Positions 16,894-26,400 of a stretch of 64,000 nucleotides of DNA are shown in pieces (the stretch's first letter is position 1; each line of letters starts with the position of its first letter). The DNA is taken from positions 53,740-117,739 of the forward strand of contig JADBXP010000020.1 of NCBI GenBank assembly GCA_020403455.1, given 5' to 3'. This DNA is from Chitinophagaceae bacterium. Its GTDB lineage: Bacteria; Bacteroidota; Bacteroidia; Chitinophagales; Chitinophagaceae. The notes below the pieces were generated by a model. It had not been told where the DNA came from. It searched no databases and saw only the letters and a program-made list of their open reading frames with translations. Made by a program: the position numbers and the translations under genes.

Positions 16894-17505
16894 ATGGATA
16901 CGATAGAAACAACTTCACCCGCGGTAGAAAATGTTGCTCCTCCGGCACCCGAAACAAAATGGTATGTGCTGCGTGTAGTAAGTGGGAAAGAGCGGAAAGT
17001 GAAGGAATACCTCGATAAAGACATCATTCGCAGTGGTTGGCAAACCATCATTCGCCAGGTTTTCCTCCCCATGGAAAAGGTATATAAGGTGCAGAACGGA
17101 AAGAAAGTAATGCGGGAAAAAAACTATTTTCCGGGGTATGTGATGTTGGAGGTATTGGATGGTAAACTGACAGACGATATTGTGGTACACATCAGTAACA
17201 TCAGTAATGTGATGCACTTCCTTACAGATGGAAAGGGTTCTAAGGGAAATATCATTTCATTGCGCAAGGCAGAGGTAAATAAGATGCTCGGTAAGGTAGA
17301 TGAGATGAATGATATGGGTGTTTCTATGATCGAGCCATTCATTATCGGCGAAACCATTAAAATCGTAGAAGGTCCTTTCAATGATTTCAACGGCGTAATC
17401 GAGGAAGTGAATGACGAGAAGAAAAAACTCAAGGTTACTGTAAAAATATTCGGCCGTTCTACCCCTGTGGAACTCAGCTACATGCAGGTAGAGAAGATCA
17501 GTTAA
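16894..17505 (+). CDS. nusG: Transcription termination/antitermination factor NusG
   Basis: 203 residues. The NGN domain (about 23-130) begins KWYVLRVVSGKERKVKEYL and includes NYFPGYVMLE. The KOW domain (about 150-203) contains IVEGPFNDFNGVIEEV and ends LSYMQVEKIS. The protein binds RNA polymerase and couples it to Rho or the ribosome. The gene ends 24 bases before a strong terminator, which closes the secE-nusG unit ahead of rplK. Confidence 0.97.
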   Translation: MDTIETTSPAVENVAPPAPETKWYVLRVVSGKERKVKEYLDKDIIRSGWQTIIRQVFLPMEKVYKVQNGKKVMREKNYFPGYVMLEVLDGKLTDDIVVHISNISNVMHFLTDGKGSKGNIISLRKAEVNKMLGKVDEMNDMGVSMIEPFIIGETIKIVEGPFNDFNGVIEEVNDEKKKLKVTVKIFGRSTPVELSYMQVEKIS

Positions 17506-17529
17506 TGGCTTAGACACACAATATTTACG

Positions 17530-17558
17530 CGCCCCGATCTTTTCGGGGCGTTTTTTTT
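17530..17558 (+). terminator. Intrinsic terminator after nusG
   Basis: Stem CGCCCCGA (17530-17537) pairs with TCGGGGCG (17543-17550) and is followed directly by eight T. Textbook form. Confidence 0.96.
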
Positions 17559-17577
17559 GAGCCCCGGGCTAAAAAAA

Positions 17578-17609
17578 TTGGTGGATATACCCGAAAGCTG
17601 TAATTTTGC
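17578..17609 (+). promoter_or_regulatory. rplK promoter
   Basis: TTG (17578-17580) and TAATTTTGC (17601-17609) are 20 nt apart, matching the Bacteroidota consensus. It lies just after the nusG terminator and should drive rplK-rplA-rplJ-rplL. Confidence 0.8.
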
Positions 17610-17649
17610 TGCCCCAAAAGTTCTTTAACGAGAATGATTGAATTTGGGA

Positions 17650-17669
17650 GTCCTGATATATTTCAGGAC
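17650..17669 (+). promoter_or_regulatory. Hairpin in the rplK 5' leader
   Basis: GTCCTGA (17650-17656) and TCAGGAC (17663-17669) pair around TATATT. It sits in the roughly 80-base leader of the L11-L1 mRNA, where L1 feedback sites occur in other bacteria. Function here is inference. Confidence 0.45.
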
Positions 17670-17694
17670 GCTAAAACCAATAAAATCGAACAAC

Positions 17695-18138
17695 ATGGCC
17701 AAAGAAATCTCCGGCTTCGTAAAGCTGCAGGTGAAAGGCGGACAAGCCAATCCTGCACCACCCGTTGGACCGGCCCTCGGTTCCAAGGGGGTAAACATTA
17801 TGGAGTTCTGCAAGCAGTTCAATGCTAGAACGCAGGACAAAATGGGTAAAGTAGTACCCGTATTAATCACGGTTTATACCGACAAATCTTTTGACTTTGT
17901 CATCAAGACTGCCCCTGCAGCTGTTCAGCTCATGGAGGCCGCCAAGATCCAGTCCGGCTCTAAAGAGAGCAACCGCCAAAAAGTGGGTAAAGTGACCTGG
18001 GAACAAATCGAGGCGATCGCGAAAGATAAAATGTCAGATTTAAACGCTTTCACAGTAAACAGCGCCATGAGCATGGTAGCTGGTACGGCTCGCAGCATGG
18101 GCATAACTGTTGAAGGTCAAGCACCCTGGGAAAAATAA
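17695..18138 (+). CDS. rplK: Large ribosomal subunit protein uL11
   Basis: 147 residues from ATG 17695 ([22 protein letters not shown]); an in-frame upstream ATG at 17638 lies within the leader hairpin region and is rejected. The N-terminal domain carries the [10 protein letters not shown] thiostrepton-region motif and the C-terminal domain the [24 protein letters not shown] rRNA-binding helices. It forms the GTPase-associated stalk base. It heads the rplKAJL operon. Confidence 0.98.
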   Translation: MAKEISGFVKLQVKGGQANPAPPVGPALGSKGVNIMEFCKQFNARTQDKMGKVVPVLITVYTDKSFDFVIKTAPAAVQLMEAAKIQSGSKESNRQKVGKVTWEQIEAIAKDKMSDLNAFTVNSAMSMVAGTARSMGITVEGQAPWEK

Positions 18139-18178
18139 ATTATTCACCTGACAGCATTGGCTGTTAAAAAATTAGCAC

Positions 18179-18871
18179 ATGGCACTTACTAAAAAAAGAA
18201 AAGTAGCAATAACTAAGGTGGATAAAAACAAAGTGTATTCCCTCAAGGATGCCTCTGCCTTAGTTAAAGAAATCAACTGTACCAAATTTGATAGTTCAGT
18301 TGACCTGCACATCCGTTTGGGTGTGGATCCTAAAAAAGCCGACCAGCAGGTTCGTGGAACCGTTTCCCTCCCGCATGGTACCGGTAGAACCAAAAAAGTT
18401 CTTGTACTCTGTACACCTGATAAAGAAGCAGCTGCAAAAGAAGCAGGTGCAGATTTTGTAGGTCTGGACGAATTCATCACCAAAATTGAAGGTGGTTGGG
18501 TTGAAGTAGATGTTATCATCGCCACACCTGCGGTAATGCCTAAAATAGGTAAACTCGGTAAAGTGCTGGGACCACGTAACCTGATGCCTAACCCCAAAAC
18601 AGGAACAGTTACCAATGATGTTGCTGCAGCTGTTAATGAGGTAAAGGGTGGTAAAATCGCCTTCAAAGTAGATAAAACAGGTATCGTTCACGCATCTATC
18701 GGACGCGTATCTTTCTCACCTGAGAAGATTGCTGAAAACAGTGCTGAGCTTATCAATGCTATCATTAAGCTGAAGCCCTCTTCTGCTAAAGGCATCTACC
18801 TGAAAGGTATCAGCATGGCCAGTACCATGAGTCCGGGAATCGCACTCGACACCAAATCTTTAATCAACTAA
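18179..18871 (+). CDS. rplA: Large ribosomal subunit protein uL1
   Basis: 230 residues, normal length. The signature VGPRNLMP-like [15 protein letters not shown] (about 140-154) and TKKVLVLC are present. uL1 forms the L1 stalk near the E site and in many bacteria represses its own L11-L1 mRNA. It starts 40 bases after rplK and is certainly in the same operon. Confidence 0.98.
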   Translation: MALTKKRKVAITKVDKNKVYSLKDASALVKEINCTKFDSSVDLHIRLGVDPKKADQQVRGTVSLPHGTGRTKKVLVLCTPDKEAAAKEAGADFVGLDEFITKIEGGWVEVDVIIATPAVMPKIGKLGKVLGPRNLMPNPKTGTVTNDVAAAVNEVKGGKIAFKVDKTGIVHASIGRVSFSPEKIAENSAELINAIIKLKPSSAKGIYLKGISMASTMSPGIALDTKSLIN

Positions 18872-18883
18872 TCCCTGCGATCT

Positions 18884-18900
18884 GTGTACCCTTGGTACAC
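18884..18900 (+). promoter_or_regulatory. Hairpin between rplA and rplJ
   Basis: GTGTACC (18884-18890) and GGTACAC (18894-18900) pair with loop CTT, 33 bases before rplJ. It could be part of an L10-L12 feedback site or an attenuator; there is no T run directly after it. Confidence 0.4.
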
Positions 18901-18932
18901 GGAAATGACCCGGGTACTAAAAAAAATTAGTT

Positions 18933-19451
18933 ATGACCAAGACAGAAAAAAATGAAGTGATTGAAGTGCTCAAAGAAAAATTTGGGCAATACAACAACTT
19001 CTACGTTACCGACACAGAATCACTTACAGTAGAGCAAGTAAGTAACCTGCGCCGTGCCTGCTTCAAACAGGGAGTGGAAATGAAGGTTGCCAAAAACACC
19101 CTGATCCGCAAAGCACTGGAAGCACTGGATGCTGAAAAATATGCCGGAGTATATGATTCACTCCACCGCGTAACCGCTTTGATGTTCTCTGAGAACCCCA
19201 AAGAACCAGCATTGATTATTAGCTCTTTCCGCAAATCTGCCAACAGCGATCGCCCAGTATTGAAAGCTGCTTTCATTGGAGGCGATGTATTTGTAGGAGA
19301 TAATTCACTGGCTGCCCTGACCAAGATCAAGACGAAGAATGAACTCATCGGTGAGGTTATTGGTTTGTTGCAGTCTCCTGCCAAACGTGTACTGGCTGCT
19401 TTATTGCACCACCACGAAAAGCAGGCAGGAACAGCCCCCGCAGAGGCATAA
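18933..19451 (+). CDS. rplJ: Large ribosomal subunit protein uL10
   Basis: 172 residues. The rRNA-binding N-terminal domain includes NNFYVTDTESLTVEQVSNLRR and the KVAKNTLIRKAL segment. The C-terminal helix that carries L7/L12 dimers is the LIGEVIGLLQSPAKRVLAALLHHH region. Part of the ribosomal stalk. In the operon between rplA and rplL. Confidence 0.97.
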   Translation: MTKTEKNEVIEVLKEKFGQYNNFYVTDTESLTVEQVSNLRRACFKQGVEMKVAKNTLIRKALEALDAEKYAGVYDSLHRVTALMFSENPKEPALIISSFRKSANSDRPVLKAAFIGGDVFVGDNSLAALTKIKTKNELIGEVIGLLQSPAKRVLAALLHHHEKQAGTAPAEA

Positions 19452-19508
19452 ACAACTTTGGAATTTTACATTCAGATAACCGCCTAACGGCAAAATTTTT
19501 TTAAACCC

Positions 19509-19541
19509 TCCGTCGGATCACCCAGGTGACATGAAGACGGA
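19509..19541 (+). promoter_or_regulatory. Possible stem-loop in front of rplL
   Basis: TCCGTC (19509-19514) and GACGGA (19536-19541) enclose a small inner TCAC/GTGA stem. It ends 15 bases before the rplL ATG, so it could tune the higher expression needed for L7/L12. Confidence 0.35.
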
Positions 19542-19556
19542 AAAAATTTACAAACT

Positions 19557-19931
19557 ATGGCAGACGTAAAAGCACTCGCAGAAGCTCTCGTAAGCTTAAC
19601 AGTGAAAGAAGTACAAGAACTCGCAGATGTTCTGAAAGCAGATTATGGTATTGAACCCGCAGCAGCAGCAGTGGTAGTAGCGGCCGGCGACGGCGGCGGA
19701 GCTGCAGCAGCCGAAGAGAAAACATCTTTCGATGTTATCCTCGTTAACGGTGGCGCTAGCAAACTGACTGTGGTGAAAATTGTAAAAGAGTTGACTGGTC
19801 TCGGACTGAAAGAAGCGAAAGACCTGGTTGACGGTGCACCTAAGCCGGTAAAAGAAGGCGTTTCTAAAGCAGAAGCAGACGATCTGGCTGCAAAGCTGAA
19901 AGAAGCCGGTGCAGAAGTAGAGATCAAGTAA
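19557..19931 (+). CDS. rplL: Large ribosomal subunit protein bL12
   Basis: 124 residues. An N-terminal dimerisation helix (about 1-30), a flexible Ala-rich hinge ([19 protein letters not shown], about 36-54) and a globular C-terminal domain with [13 protein letters not shown] and [21 protein letters not shown]. It recruits translation GTPases as the multi-copy stalk protein. Last gene of the rplKAJL unit, followed by a terminator. Confidence 0.98.
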   Translation: MADVKALAEALVSLTVKEVQELADVLKADYGIEPAAAAVVVAAGDGGGAAAAEEKTSFDVILVNGGASKLTVVKIVKELTGLGLKEAKDLVDGAPKPVKEGVSKAEADDLAAKLKEAGAEVEIK

Positions 19932-19953
19932 TTCCTAATACTTCCCGAATGAT

Positions 19954-19987
19954 AACCGACTCCGCCACAAGCAGGGTCGGTTTTTTT
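19954..19987 (+). terminator. Intrinsic terminator after rplL
   Basis: AACCGAC (19954-19960) pairs with GTCGGTT (19976-19982), followed by a T run to 19987. It cuts rplKAJL from rpoBC, which are joined in many other bacteria. Confidence 0.88.
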
Positions 19988-20030
19988 ATGCCCCTCACCC
20001 TGTATACAAAAAAGCGCCGTTCATCCAAAA

Positions 20031-20064
20031 TTGGGAGGTTGGGTCATATCGGTGTATATATTTG
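20031..20064 (+). promoter_or_regulatory. Promoter of the M13 peptidase gene
   Basis: TATATTTG (20057-20064) is an exact -7 match, 10 bases before the ATG. TTG at 20031-20033, 23 nt upstream, is a possible -33 box. Confidence 0.6.
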
Positions 20065-20074
20065 AAAAAAAAAC

Positions 20075-22105
20075 ATGAAACGCTATAACTTTTTCCTGGT
20101 GGTCTGCATAGCCATTGGGCTTGCTTCCTGTAAAAATTCTGGTACAACCACCAAGGCCGCATTCGACACGGCAGGTATGGACACCACCATTCATCCGGGC
20201 GACAATTTTTTTAAATACGCCAATGGAAAATGGTTGACAAACACCCAAATTCCAGATGATCAATCGGGATGGGGAAGCTTTTATACTTTGTACGACAATA
20301 ACCTGAAGAGTCTGCGCACTATTTTAGAGGAGTTGGCAGCTACCACCAACCATACCAAAGGAACTGCTGCGCAAAAAGTAGGTGATTTTTATGCCAGCGG
20401 TTTAGATACCCTTACCATAGAAAAAAAGGGGTATGAACCATTGAAACCGGTATTGGAAAAAATCTATGCAGTAAAAAATTATCAGGAATTGATTCAATTG
20501 ATGGGGAGTGAAATGAAACAGGCCAATGATTTCTCACCCATCGGATATTATGTTTCCGCTGATGAAAAAAATAGTAGCCGGAACATTCTCGTATTGGTAC
20601 AATCAGGACTGAACTTACCGGAGAAGGACTCTTACACCAAAACAGATTCCGTTTCCATTCAAATACGCAAGGAATATGTGAAGAACATCCAAACTTTTTT
20701 AACATTGACCGGAACAGAACCGGTTCTTGCACAAAAACAGGCAGAGCAAGTATTGGCATTGGAAACCAAGCTTGCAGCGTCACACCTGACACCGGTCGAA
20801 TTACGCGACCCTATCAAGAACTATCATAAGATGTCGGTGGCAGCACTTCAACAGATTTCTCCCCAACTCAATTGGCCCGATTTGTTGACCCAAGTTGGTA
20901 TTCAGACAGATAGCATCAACGTTTCCCAGCCGGCCTATTATTCAGCTCTGGGAAAACTGCTGGCATCCGAACCCATAGAGGTATGGAAGCAAAAAGCTGC
21001 TTATGCATATATTTCCGGCAATGCACAATATTTGAGCAAACCCTTTAGAGATGCCCGATTTGAGTTTGAAAAAGTTTTTTCCGGTCTCGCAACACAACCT
21101 GCCCGCTGGAAGACTATGGTGGAGTGGACAGATGGCAGCTTGAAAGATCTATTGGGTCAATTATATGTCGCGAAGTATTTCCCTCCAGCCGCCAAAAAGC
21201 GCATGGATGAGCTCGTGAATAATTTACAGATTGCTTTTCAGAAAAGAATAGACGGATTAGATTGGATGTCGGATACCACCAAGGCAGCTGCCAAGAAAAA
21301 ACTGAGTGCTTTCATTAAAAAAATCGGTTATCCGGAAGTCTGGAAAAATTATGATGACGTGACCATCAGCCGCAACAATTTCTTTGAAAATATCCGCAGC
21401 ATACAACGGCATGATTTTGCCGAGGAAATCCGAAAAATCGGCAAGCCTGTGGACAAAACGGAATGGGGCATGACAGCACCTACCGTAAATGCTTATTACA
21501 ATCCTACATTCAATGAAATTGTTTTTCCTGCCGGCATACTTCAACAACCTTTCTTTGATCTTTCTGCCGATGATGCCATCAACTATGGAGCCATAGGATT
21601 GGTTATCGGGCATGAAATGACGCATGGATTCGATGACCAGGGAAGACAATATGATTCTGAGGGCAACCTGAAAGACTGGTGGCAACCCTCCGATGGTGCA
21701 AAATTCTTGCTAAAGGCAGGGGGCGTGATCCAACAATACAATACCTATCGTGTGTTGGATAGTTTACCCGTGAACGGAGAACTTACATTAGGTGAAAACC
21801 TGGCGGATATCGGGGGACTTGCAATCGCGTGGGATGCGTTTCAGTTAACTGCACAAGCCCGCAGCAAAGAAAAAATTGATGGATTCACACCAGATCAGCG
21901 ATTTTTTCTTGGTTTTGCACAGGCCTGGAGATTAAAAAACCGACCTGAAACAATGCGCACAAGGATAACAACAGACCCCCACTCACCTGAAGAATTCCGG
22001 GTATTGGGTCCATTGAGCAATTTCGATCCCTTTTACACCAGTTTTGGGGTAACCGAAAAGCATGCGATGTACAGAAAACCGGCCGACCGGGCCAGAATTT
22101 GGTAA
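20075..22105 (+). CDS. M13-family zinc metallopeptidase (neprilysin/PepO-like), predicted lipoprotein
   Basis: 676 residues with a lipoprotein signal (lipobox LASC, Cys19). The zinc motif HEMTH begins at His513, and the third ligand Glu574 is in GENLADIGG. NAYYNP, the conserved substrate-binding segment, lies about 30 residues before it. Length and layout fit the M13 oligopeptidases, which cleave short peptides; lipidation puts it in the periplasm or outer membrane. The C terminus ends RARIW instead of the Cys-x-x-Trp seen in eukaryotic members. It is an insertion between rplL and rpoB with its own promoter and terminator. Confidence 0.93.
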   Translation: MKRYNFFLVVCIAIGLASCKNSGTTTKAAFDTAGMDTTIHPGDNFFKYANGKWLTNTQIPDDQSGWGSFYTLYDNNLKSLRTILEELAATTNHTKGTAAQKVGDFYASGLDTLTIEKKGYEPLKPVLEKIYAVKNYQELIQLMGSEMKQANDFSPIGYYVSADEKNSSRNILVLVQSGLNLPEKDSYTKTDSVSIQIRKEYVKNIQTFLTLTGTEPVLAQKQAEQVLALETKLAASHLTPVELRDPIKNYHKMSVAALQQISPQLNWPDLLTQVGIQTDSINVSQPAYYSALGKLLASEPIEVWKQKAAYAYISGNAQYLSKPFRDARFEFEKVFSGLATQPARWKTMVEWTDGSLKDLLGQLYVAKYFPPAAKKRMDELVNNLQIAFQKRIDGLDWMSDTTKAAAKKKLSAFIKKIGYPEVWKNYDDVTISRNNFFENIRSIQRHDFAEEIRKIGKPVDKTEWGMTAPTVNAYYNPTFNEIVFPAGILQQPFFDLSADDAINYGAIGLVIGHEMTHGFDDQGRQYDSEGNLKDWWQPSDGAKFLLKAGGVIQQYNTYRVLDSLPVNGELTLGENLADIGGLAIAWDAFQLTAQARSKEKIDGFTPDQRFFLGFAQAWRLKNRPETMRTRITTDPHSPEEFRVLGPLSNFDPFYTSFGVTEKHAMYRKPADRARIW

Positions 22106-22177
22106 ATCAGGGGAATATCTATGCTTGGTCAAAGGGTGCCAGCCCTCAAACCATATGATTATCAATGTGTTTAACTC

Positions 22178-22218
22178 AATTATACCGGTAGTTTTGGTTA
22201 AAGACTACCGGTATAATT
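22178..22218. terminator. 15-bp hairpin after the M13 peptidase
   Basis: Arms 22178-22192 (AATTATACCGGTAGT) and 22204-22218 are perfect complements around an 11-nt loop, with T and A flanks. It separates the peptidase from the rpoB promoter. Confidence 0.82.
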
Positions 22219-22296
22219 TTGTTGGCTAATTTGCTTTTCAGGGCGAAAAAGTTTTTTCGGGAAATATTTTCCACAAAAAACGAGTTTGGTCTAAAA

Positions 22297-22333
22297 TTTG
22301 TTTTTCCCGTTCCCCCATATTTCCTACCTTTGC
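22297..22333 (+). promoter_or_regulatory. rpoB promoter
   Basis: TACCTTTGC (22325-22333) matches the -7 consensus, with TTTG at 22297-22300 as a somewhat distant -33 box (24 nt). Confidence 0.62.
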
Positions 22334-22468
22334 GTTCCTTTATTTGGGCTATTTGGGTATAGTGCAGGTTCTCTCCAGTTGAGAATTTGGTATATGTTTG
22401 ATTACCAGTGCTTTTGAAGAATACCCTCCCACCCAAAATGACACCCTCGAAAACGCTTTTACGCACAT
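22334..22468 (+). other. rpoB 5' leader
   Basis: About 130 bases without a credible frame between the promoter and the rpoB ATG. A reverse-strand frame here crosses the terminator and is discounted. The long leader could hold a control element, but no strong hairpin was recognised. Confidence 0.4.
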
Positions 22469-25400
22469 ATGTCAACAACTACATTGCACAACAGGGTCGG
22501 CTTCGGAAAAACTAAGCATTTGGCAGAAGCTCCTGACCTACTCGACATCCAGTTAGAATCATTCAGAGAATTTTTTCAGTTAGAGACCACACCCGATAAA
22601 AGGAATGTGGAGGGACTCTTCCGTGTATTCAAGGAAAACTTTCCTATCACGGATACCCGCAACATCTTTATGTTGGAATTCCTGGATTATTTCATCGATC
22701 CGCCCCGCTACACCATTGAAGAGTGTATGGAACGCGGTCTGACTTATGCCGTTCCGCTGAAAGCGAAACTGCGCTTGAGCTGTAACGATGAAGAGCATGT
22801 GGACTTCCAGACCATTGTGCAGGATGTATTCCTGGGGAACATACCCTACATGACACCCCGTGGTACCTTCGTGATCAACGGTGCTGAGCGCGTGGTAGTT
22901 TCTCAGCTGCATCGATCACCCGGTGTGTTCTTCGGACAAAGCATCCATCCCAACGGTACTAAAATATATTCTGCCCGCGTGATTCCTTTCAAAGGTGCGT
23001 GGATGGAATTTGCTACCGATATCAACAACGTGATGTATGCCTACATCGATCGTAAAAAGAAATTCCCCGTAACAACCCTGCTTCGTTCCATAGGTTTCGA
23101 AACTGATAAAGACATTCTCGAGCTTTTCGGTATGGCAGTGGAAGTGAAGGCAGATAAAAAATCACTCAATGCTCATCTGGACAAAAAACTCGCTGCCCGC
23201 GTTCTGAGAACATGGGTGGAAGATTTTGTGGATGAAGATACAGGTGAGGTTGTGAGCATTGAAAGAAACGAAGTGGTGATGGAACGTGATACCATTCTCG
23301 ATGAAGAAGCGGTAGCTACCATCATAGAATTGAATGTGAAGAGTGTTTTCATCCAACGTGAAGATGTTGGTGGAGATTATGCTATCATCTACAACACCCT
23401 TAACAAAGACACTTCCAACAGTGAACTGGAAGCCGTACAGTTGATCTACCGTCAGTTGCGCGGAGCAGATGCCCCTGATAATGAAACTGCCCGTGGTATC
23501 ATCGACAAACTGTTCTTCAGCGATAAACGTTACGACCTCGGAGAAGTAGGTCGCTACAAAATCAACCGCAAACTCGGTCTTGATTTCCCGCTGCAGAAAA
23601 AAGTATTGACCAAGCAGGATATTATTGAAATCATCAAATACCTGGTTCGTCTGACCAATGCCAAAGCCGAGATCGATGACATCGATCACCTGAGCAATCG
23701 TCGGGTACGTACTGTGGGTGAACAACTCTATGCCCAGTTCGGCGTAGGTCTGGCTCGTATGGCCAGAACTATTCGTGAGCGCATGAACGTTCGGGATAAC
23801 GAGGTATTCACACCCGTTGACCTGATCAACGCCCGTACACTCTCCTCTGTTATCAACTCATTCTTTGGTACATCACAACTTTCTCAGTTCCTCGATCAAA
23901 CGAATCCGCTGAGTGAGATTACCCACAAACGCCGTATCTCTGCTCTCGGACCAGGCGGTCTGAGCCGCGAAAGAGCGGGTTTCGAGGTACGTGACGTACA
24001 CTATTCTCACTACGGAAGACTTTGTACCATTGAAACACCTGAAGGTCCGAACATCGGATTGATCTCCACGCTTTGTGTGCATGCATCCATCAACGATATG
24101 GGCTTCATTGAAACGCCGTATCGCAAAGTGCAGAATGGTAAAGTGAACATGAAAGAACTGACCTTCCTGAGCGCAGAAGAAGAAGATACTGCTAAGATCG
24201 CACAAAGCAATTCTCCCTTGAGTGATAAAGGAGAATTCATGGAAGAAAAAGTAGTTTCACGTCAAACCGGTGATTTCCCCATACTCGATAAAGAGGAAGT
24301 AGAATTCATGGACGTAGCCCCCAACCAAATTGTTGGTTTGAGTGCTTCACTGATTCCATTCCTGGAGCATGATGATGCCAACCGTGCATTGATGGGATCG
24401 AACATGCAACGCCAGGCCGTTCCATTGCTCCGTCCTGAATCTCCCATTGTGGGAACCGGACTGGAAGGAAAAGCTGCCCGTGATGCCCGCATCCAAATGC
24501 ATGCTGAAGGAAACGGTGTGGTTGAATTTGTTGATGCCAACGAGATTCATGTTCGCTATGATCGCAACGACATCGACCGCCTTGTGAGCTTCAATGAAGA
24601 CCTGCAGGTATATAAACTGACCAAATTCATTAAGACGAACCAGGCGACTTGCATTAACCTGCGTCCCGCCGTTAGAAAGGGTCAGAAAGTAAAAAAGGGT
24701 GACTTCCTTACTGAAGGTTATGCTACCAAAGAAGGTGAACTGGCACTGGGTCGCAACCTCCAGGTTGCTTTCATGCCCTGGAAAGGTTACAACTTTGAGG
24801 ATGCCATTGTTATCAGTGAAAAAGTAGTGCGTGAAGATCTCTTTACCTCTGTACACATTGAAGAATATGAACTCGAAGTAAGAGACACCAAGTTGGGTGA
24901 AGAAGAACTTACTCCAGATATCCCCAACGTTTCTGAAGAGGCAACCAAAGACCTCGACGAACATGGTATTATCCGCATCGGTGCTACCGTAAAAGAAGGA
25001 GATATTCTGATTGGTAAGATTACACCTAAGGGTGAATCTGATCCTACACCGGAAGAAAAATTATTGCGTGCCATCTTCGGAGATAAGGCAGGTGATGCAA
25101 AAGATGCTTCTCTGAAAGCCCCCAATGGTACAGAAGGTGTAGTAATTGACAAAAAACTTTTCCAGCGTGCTAAGAAAGATAAGAACGGTAAAATACGTGA
25201 AAAGGCCCTGTTGGAAAAAGTAGAGAAAGTTCATACCCAGAATGTTGGAAACCTGCAAGAGTTGCTGCTGGAAAAACTGCAGACACTTTTAAAGGACAAA
25301 TCTTCTGCCGGTGTGGGCAATAATTTCGGTGAAGTGCTGATTTCCAAAGGCTCTAAGTTCAATGCCAAGAACTTGAGCGTAATCGATTACCAGAATGTTA

Positions 25401-26272
25401 ATCCACTTGGATGGACCGGTGATGCAAAAACCGATGATCTCATCAACACCTTGTTGCACAACTATAGCATCAAGTACAACGAAGAATTGGGTCGTTACAA
25501 GCGCGAGAAATTCAACATCTCCATTGGTGATGAATTACCCGCAGGCGTACTCAAACTGGCTAAAGTTTACCTTGCTGTTAAGCGCAAGTTGAAAGTGGGT
25601 GATAAAATGGCCGGTCGTCACGGAAACAAAGGCATTGTTGCAAAAATCGTTCGTGCAGAAGATATGCCATTCATGGAAGACGGAACGCCTGTGGATATCG
25701 TATTGAATCCATTAGGGGTACCTTCCCGTATGAACCTGGGTCAGATCTATGAAACCATCCTGGGATGGACCGGTAAGAAACTGGGATTGAAATTCTCTAC
25801 CCCTATCTTCGACGGTGCTTCTACCGATCAGATTGAATCTTATTGCATCGAAGCAGGTATCCCCCGCAACGGACACACCTATCTCTATGACGGAGAAACA
25901 GGGGAGCGTTTCCACCAGAAAGCAACTGTTGGTGTTATCTACATGATTAAGTTGCACCACATGGTAGATGATAAGATGCACGCGCGTTCCATCGGACCAT
26001 ATAGTCTCATTACACAGCAGCCACTGGGAGGTAAAGCCCAATTCGGTGGTCAGCGTTTCGGTGAGATGGAAGTATGGGCACTTGAGGCATATGGTGCATC
26101 CAACATCCTGCAGGAATTGTTGACATTGAAATCCGATGATATCATAGGTCGCGCTAAGACTTATGAAGCCATCGTGAAAGGCGATAATATCCCAAGAGCC
26201 GGTGTTCCCGAATCATTCAATGTACTTGTACATGAATTAAGGGGTCTCGGTCTGGATCTGAAATTTGAATAA
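22469..26272 (+). CDS. rpoB: DNA-directed RNA polymerase subunit beta
   Basis: 1267 residues. Recognisable parts are the rifampicin region ([33 protein letters not shown] split over about 470-500), the [17 protein letters not shown] segment, and the C-terminal [24 protein letters not shown] clamp motif. It is the catalytic beta subunit, paired with rpoC downstream. No Shine-Dalgarno site precedes the ATG. The Asp-Gln-Thr-Asn context of the rifampicin cluster looks wild type. Confidence 0.99.
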   Translation: MSTTTLHNRVGFGKTKHLAEAPDLLDIQLESFREFFQLETTPDKRNVEGLFRVFKENFPITDTRNIFMLEFLDYFIDPPRYTIEECMERGLTYAVPLKAKLRLSCNDEEHVDFQTIVQDVFLGNIPYMTPRGTFVINGAERVVVSQLHRSPGVFFGQSIHPNGTKIYSARVIPFKGAWMEFATDINNVMYAYIDRKKKFPVTTLLRSIGFETDKDILELFGMAVEVKADKKSLNAHLDKKLAARVLRTWVEDFVDEDTGEVVSIERNEVVMERDTILDEEAVATIIELNVKSVFIQREDVGGDYAIIYNTLNKDTSNSELEAVQLIYRQLRGADAPDNETARGIIDKLFFSDKRYDLGEVGRYKINRKLGLDFPLQKKVLTKQDIIEIIKYLVRLTNAKAEIDDIDHLSNRRVRTVGEQLYAQFGVGLARMARTIRERMNVRDNEVFTPVDLINARTLSSVINSFFGTSQLSQFLDQTNPLSEITHKRRISALGPGGLSRERAGFEVRDVHYSHYGRLCTIETPEGPNIGLISTLCVHASINDMGFIETPYRKVQNGKVNMKELTFLSAEEEDTAKIAQSNSPLSDKGEFMEEKVVSRQTGDFPILDKEEVEFMDVAPNQIVGLSASLIPFLEHDDANRALMGSNMQRQAVPLLRPESPIVGTGLEGKAARDARIQMHAEGNGVVEFVDANEIHVRYDRNDIDRLVSFNEDLQVYKLTKFIKTNQATCINLRPAVRKGQKVKKGDFLTEGYATKEGELALGRNLQVAFMPWKGYNFEDAIVISEKVVREDLFTSVHIEEYELEVRDTKLGEEELTPDIPNVSEEATKDLDEHGIIRIGATVKEGDILIGKITPKGESDPTPEEKLLRAIFGDKAGDAKDASLKAPNGTEGVVIDKKLFQRAKKDKNGKIREKALLEKVEKVHTQNVGNLQELLLEKLQTLLKDKSSAGVGNNFGEVLISKGSKFNAKNLSVIDYQNVNPLGWTGDAKTDDLINTLLHNYSIKYNEELGRYKREKFNISIGDELPAGVLKLAKVYLAVKRKLKVGDKMAGRHGNKGIVAKIVRAEDMPFMEDGTPVDIVLNPLGVPSRMNLGQIYETILGWTGKKLGLKFSTPIFDGASTDQIESYCIEAGIPRNGHTYLYDGETGERFHQKATVGVIYMIKLHHMVDDKMHARSIGPYSLITQQPLGGKAQFGGQRFGEMEVWALEAYGASNILQELLTLKSDDIIGRAKTYEAIVKGDNIPRAGVPESFNVLVHELRGLGLDLKFE

Positions 26273-26312
26273 AGGAAGGTGCAGCGGAGATTGCTATCAA
26301 TGTGACTCCGTT

Positions 26313-26345
26313 ATTCGCCGGCAAGACAAAATTTTGCCGGCGAAT
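26313..26345 (+). repeat. 12-bp inverted repeat between rpoB and rpoC
   Basis: ATTCGCCGGCAA (26313-26324) and its complement (26334-26345) form a strong hairpin 41 bases after the rpoB stop. No T run follows, so it is more likely an RNA processing or stability element than a terminator. Confidence 0.65.
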
Positions 26346-26400
26346 ATGCCTCCAAAAAAAACAGCAGTAATAAAATTCATCTCAAATTATCTTCAGTAAT

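Noticed and set aside
20412..20792. Reverse-strand frame within the M13 peptidase gene
   Set aside because: It is a shadow of a well-supported sense gene.
22176..22478. 100-codon reverse frame upstream of rpoB
   Set aside because: It covers the terminator and rpoB promoter and has no recognisable features.
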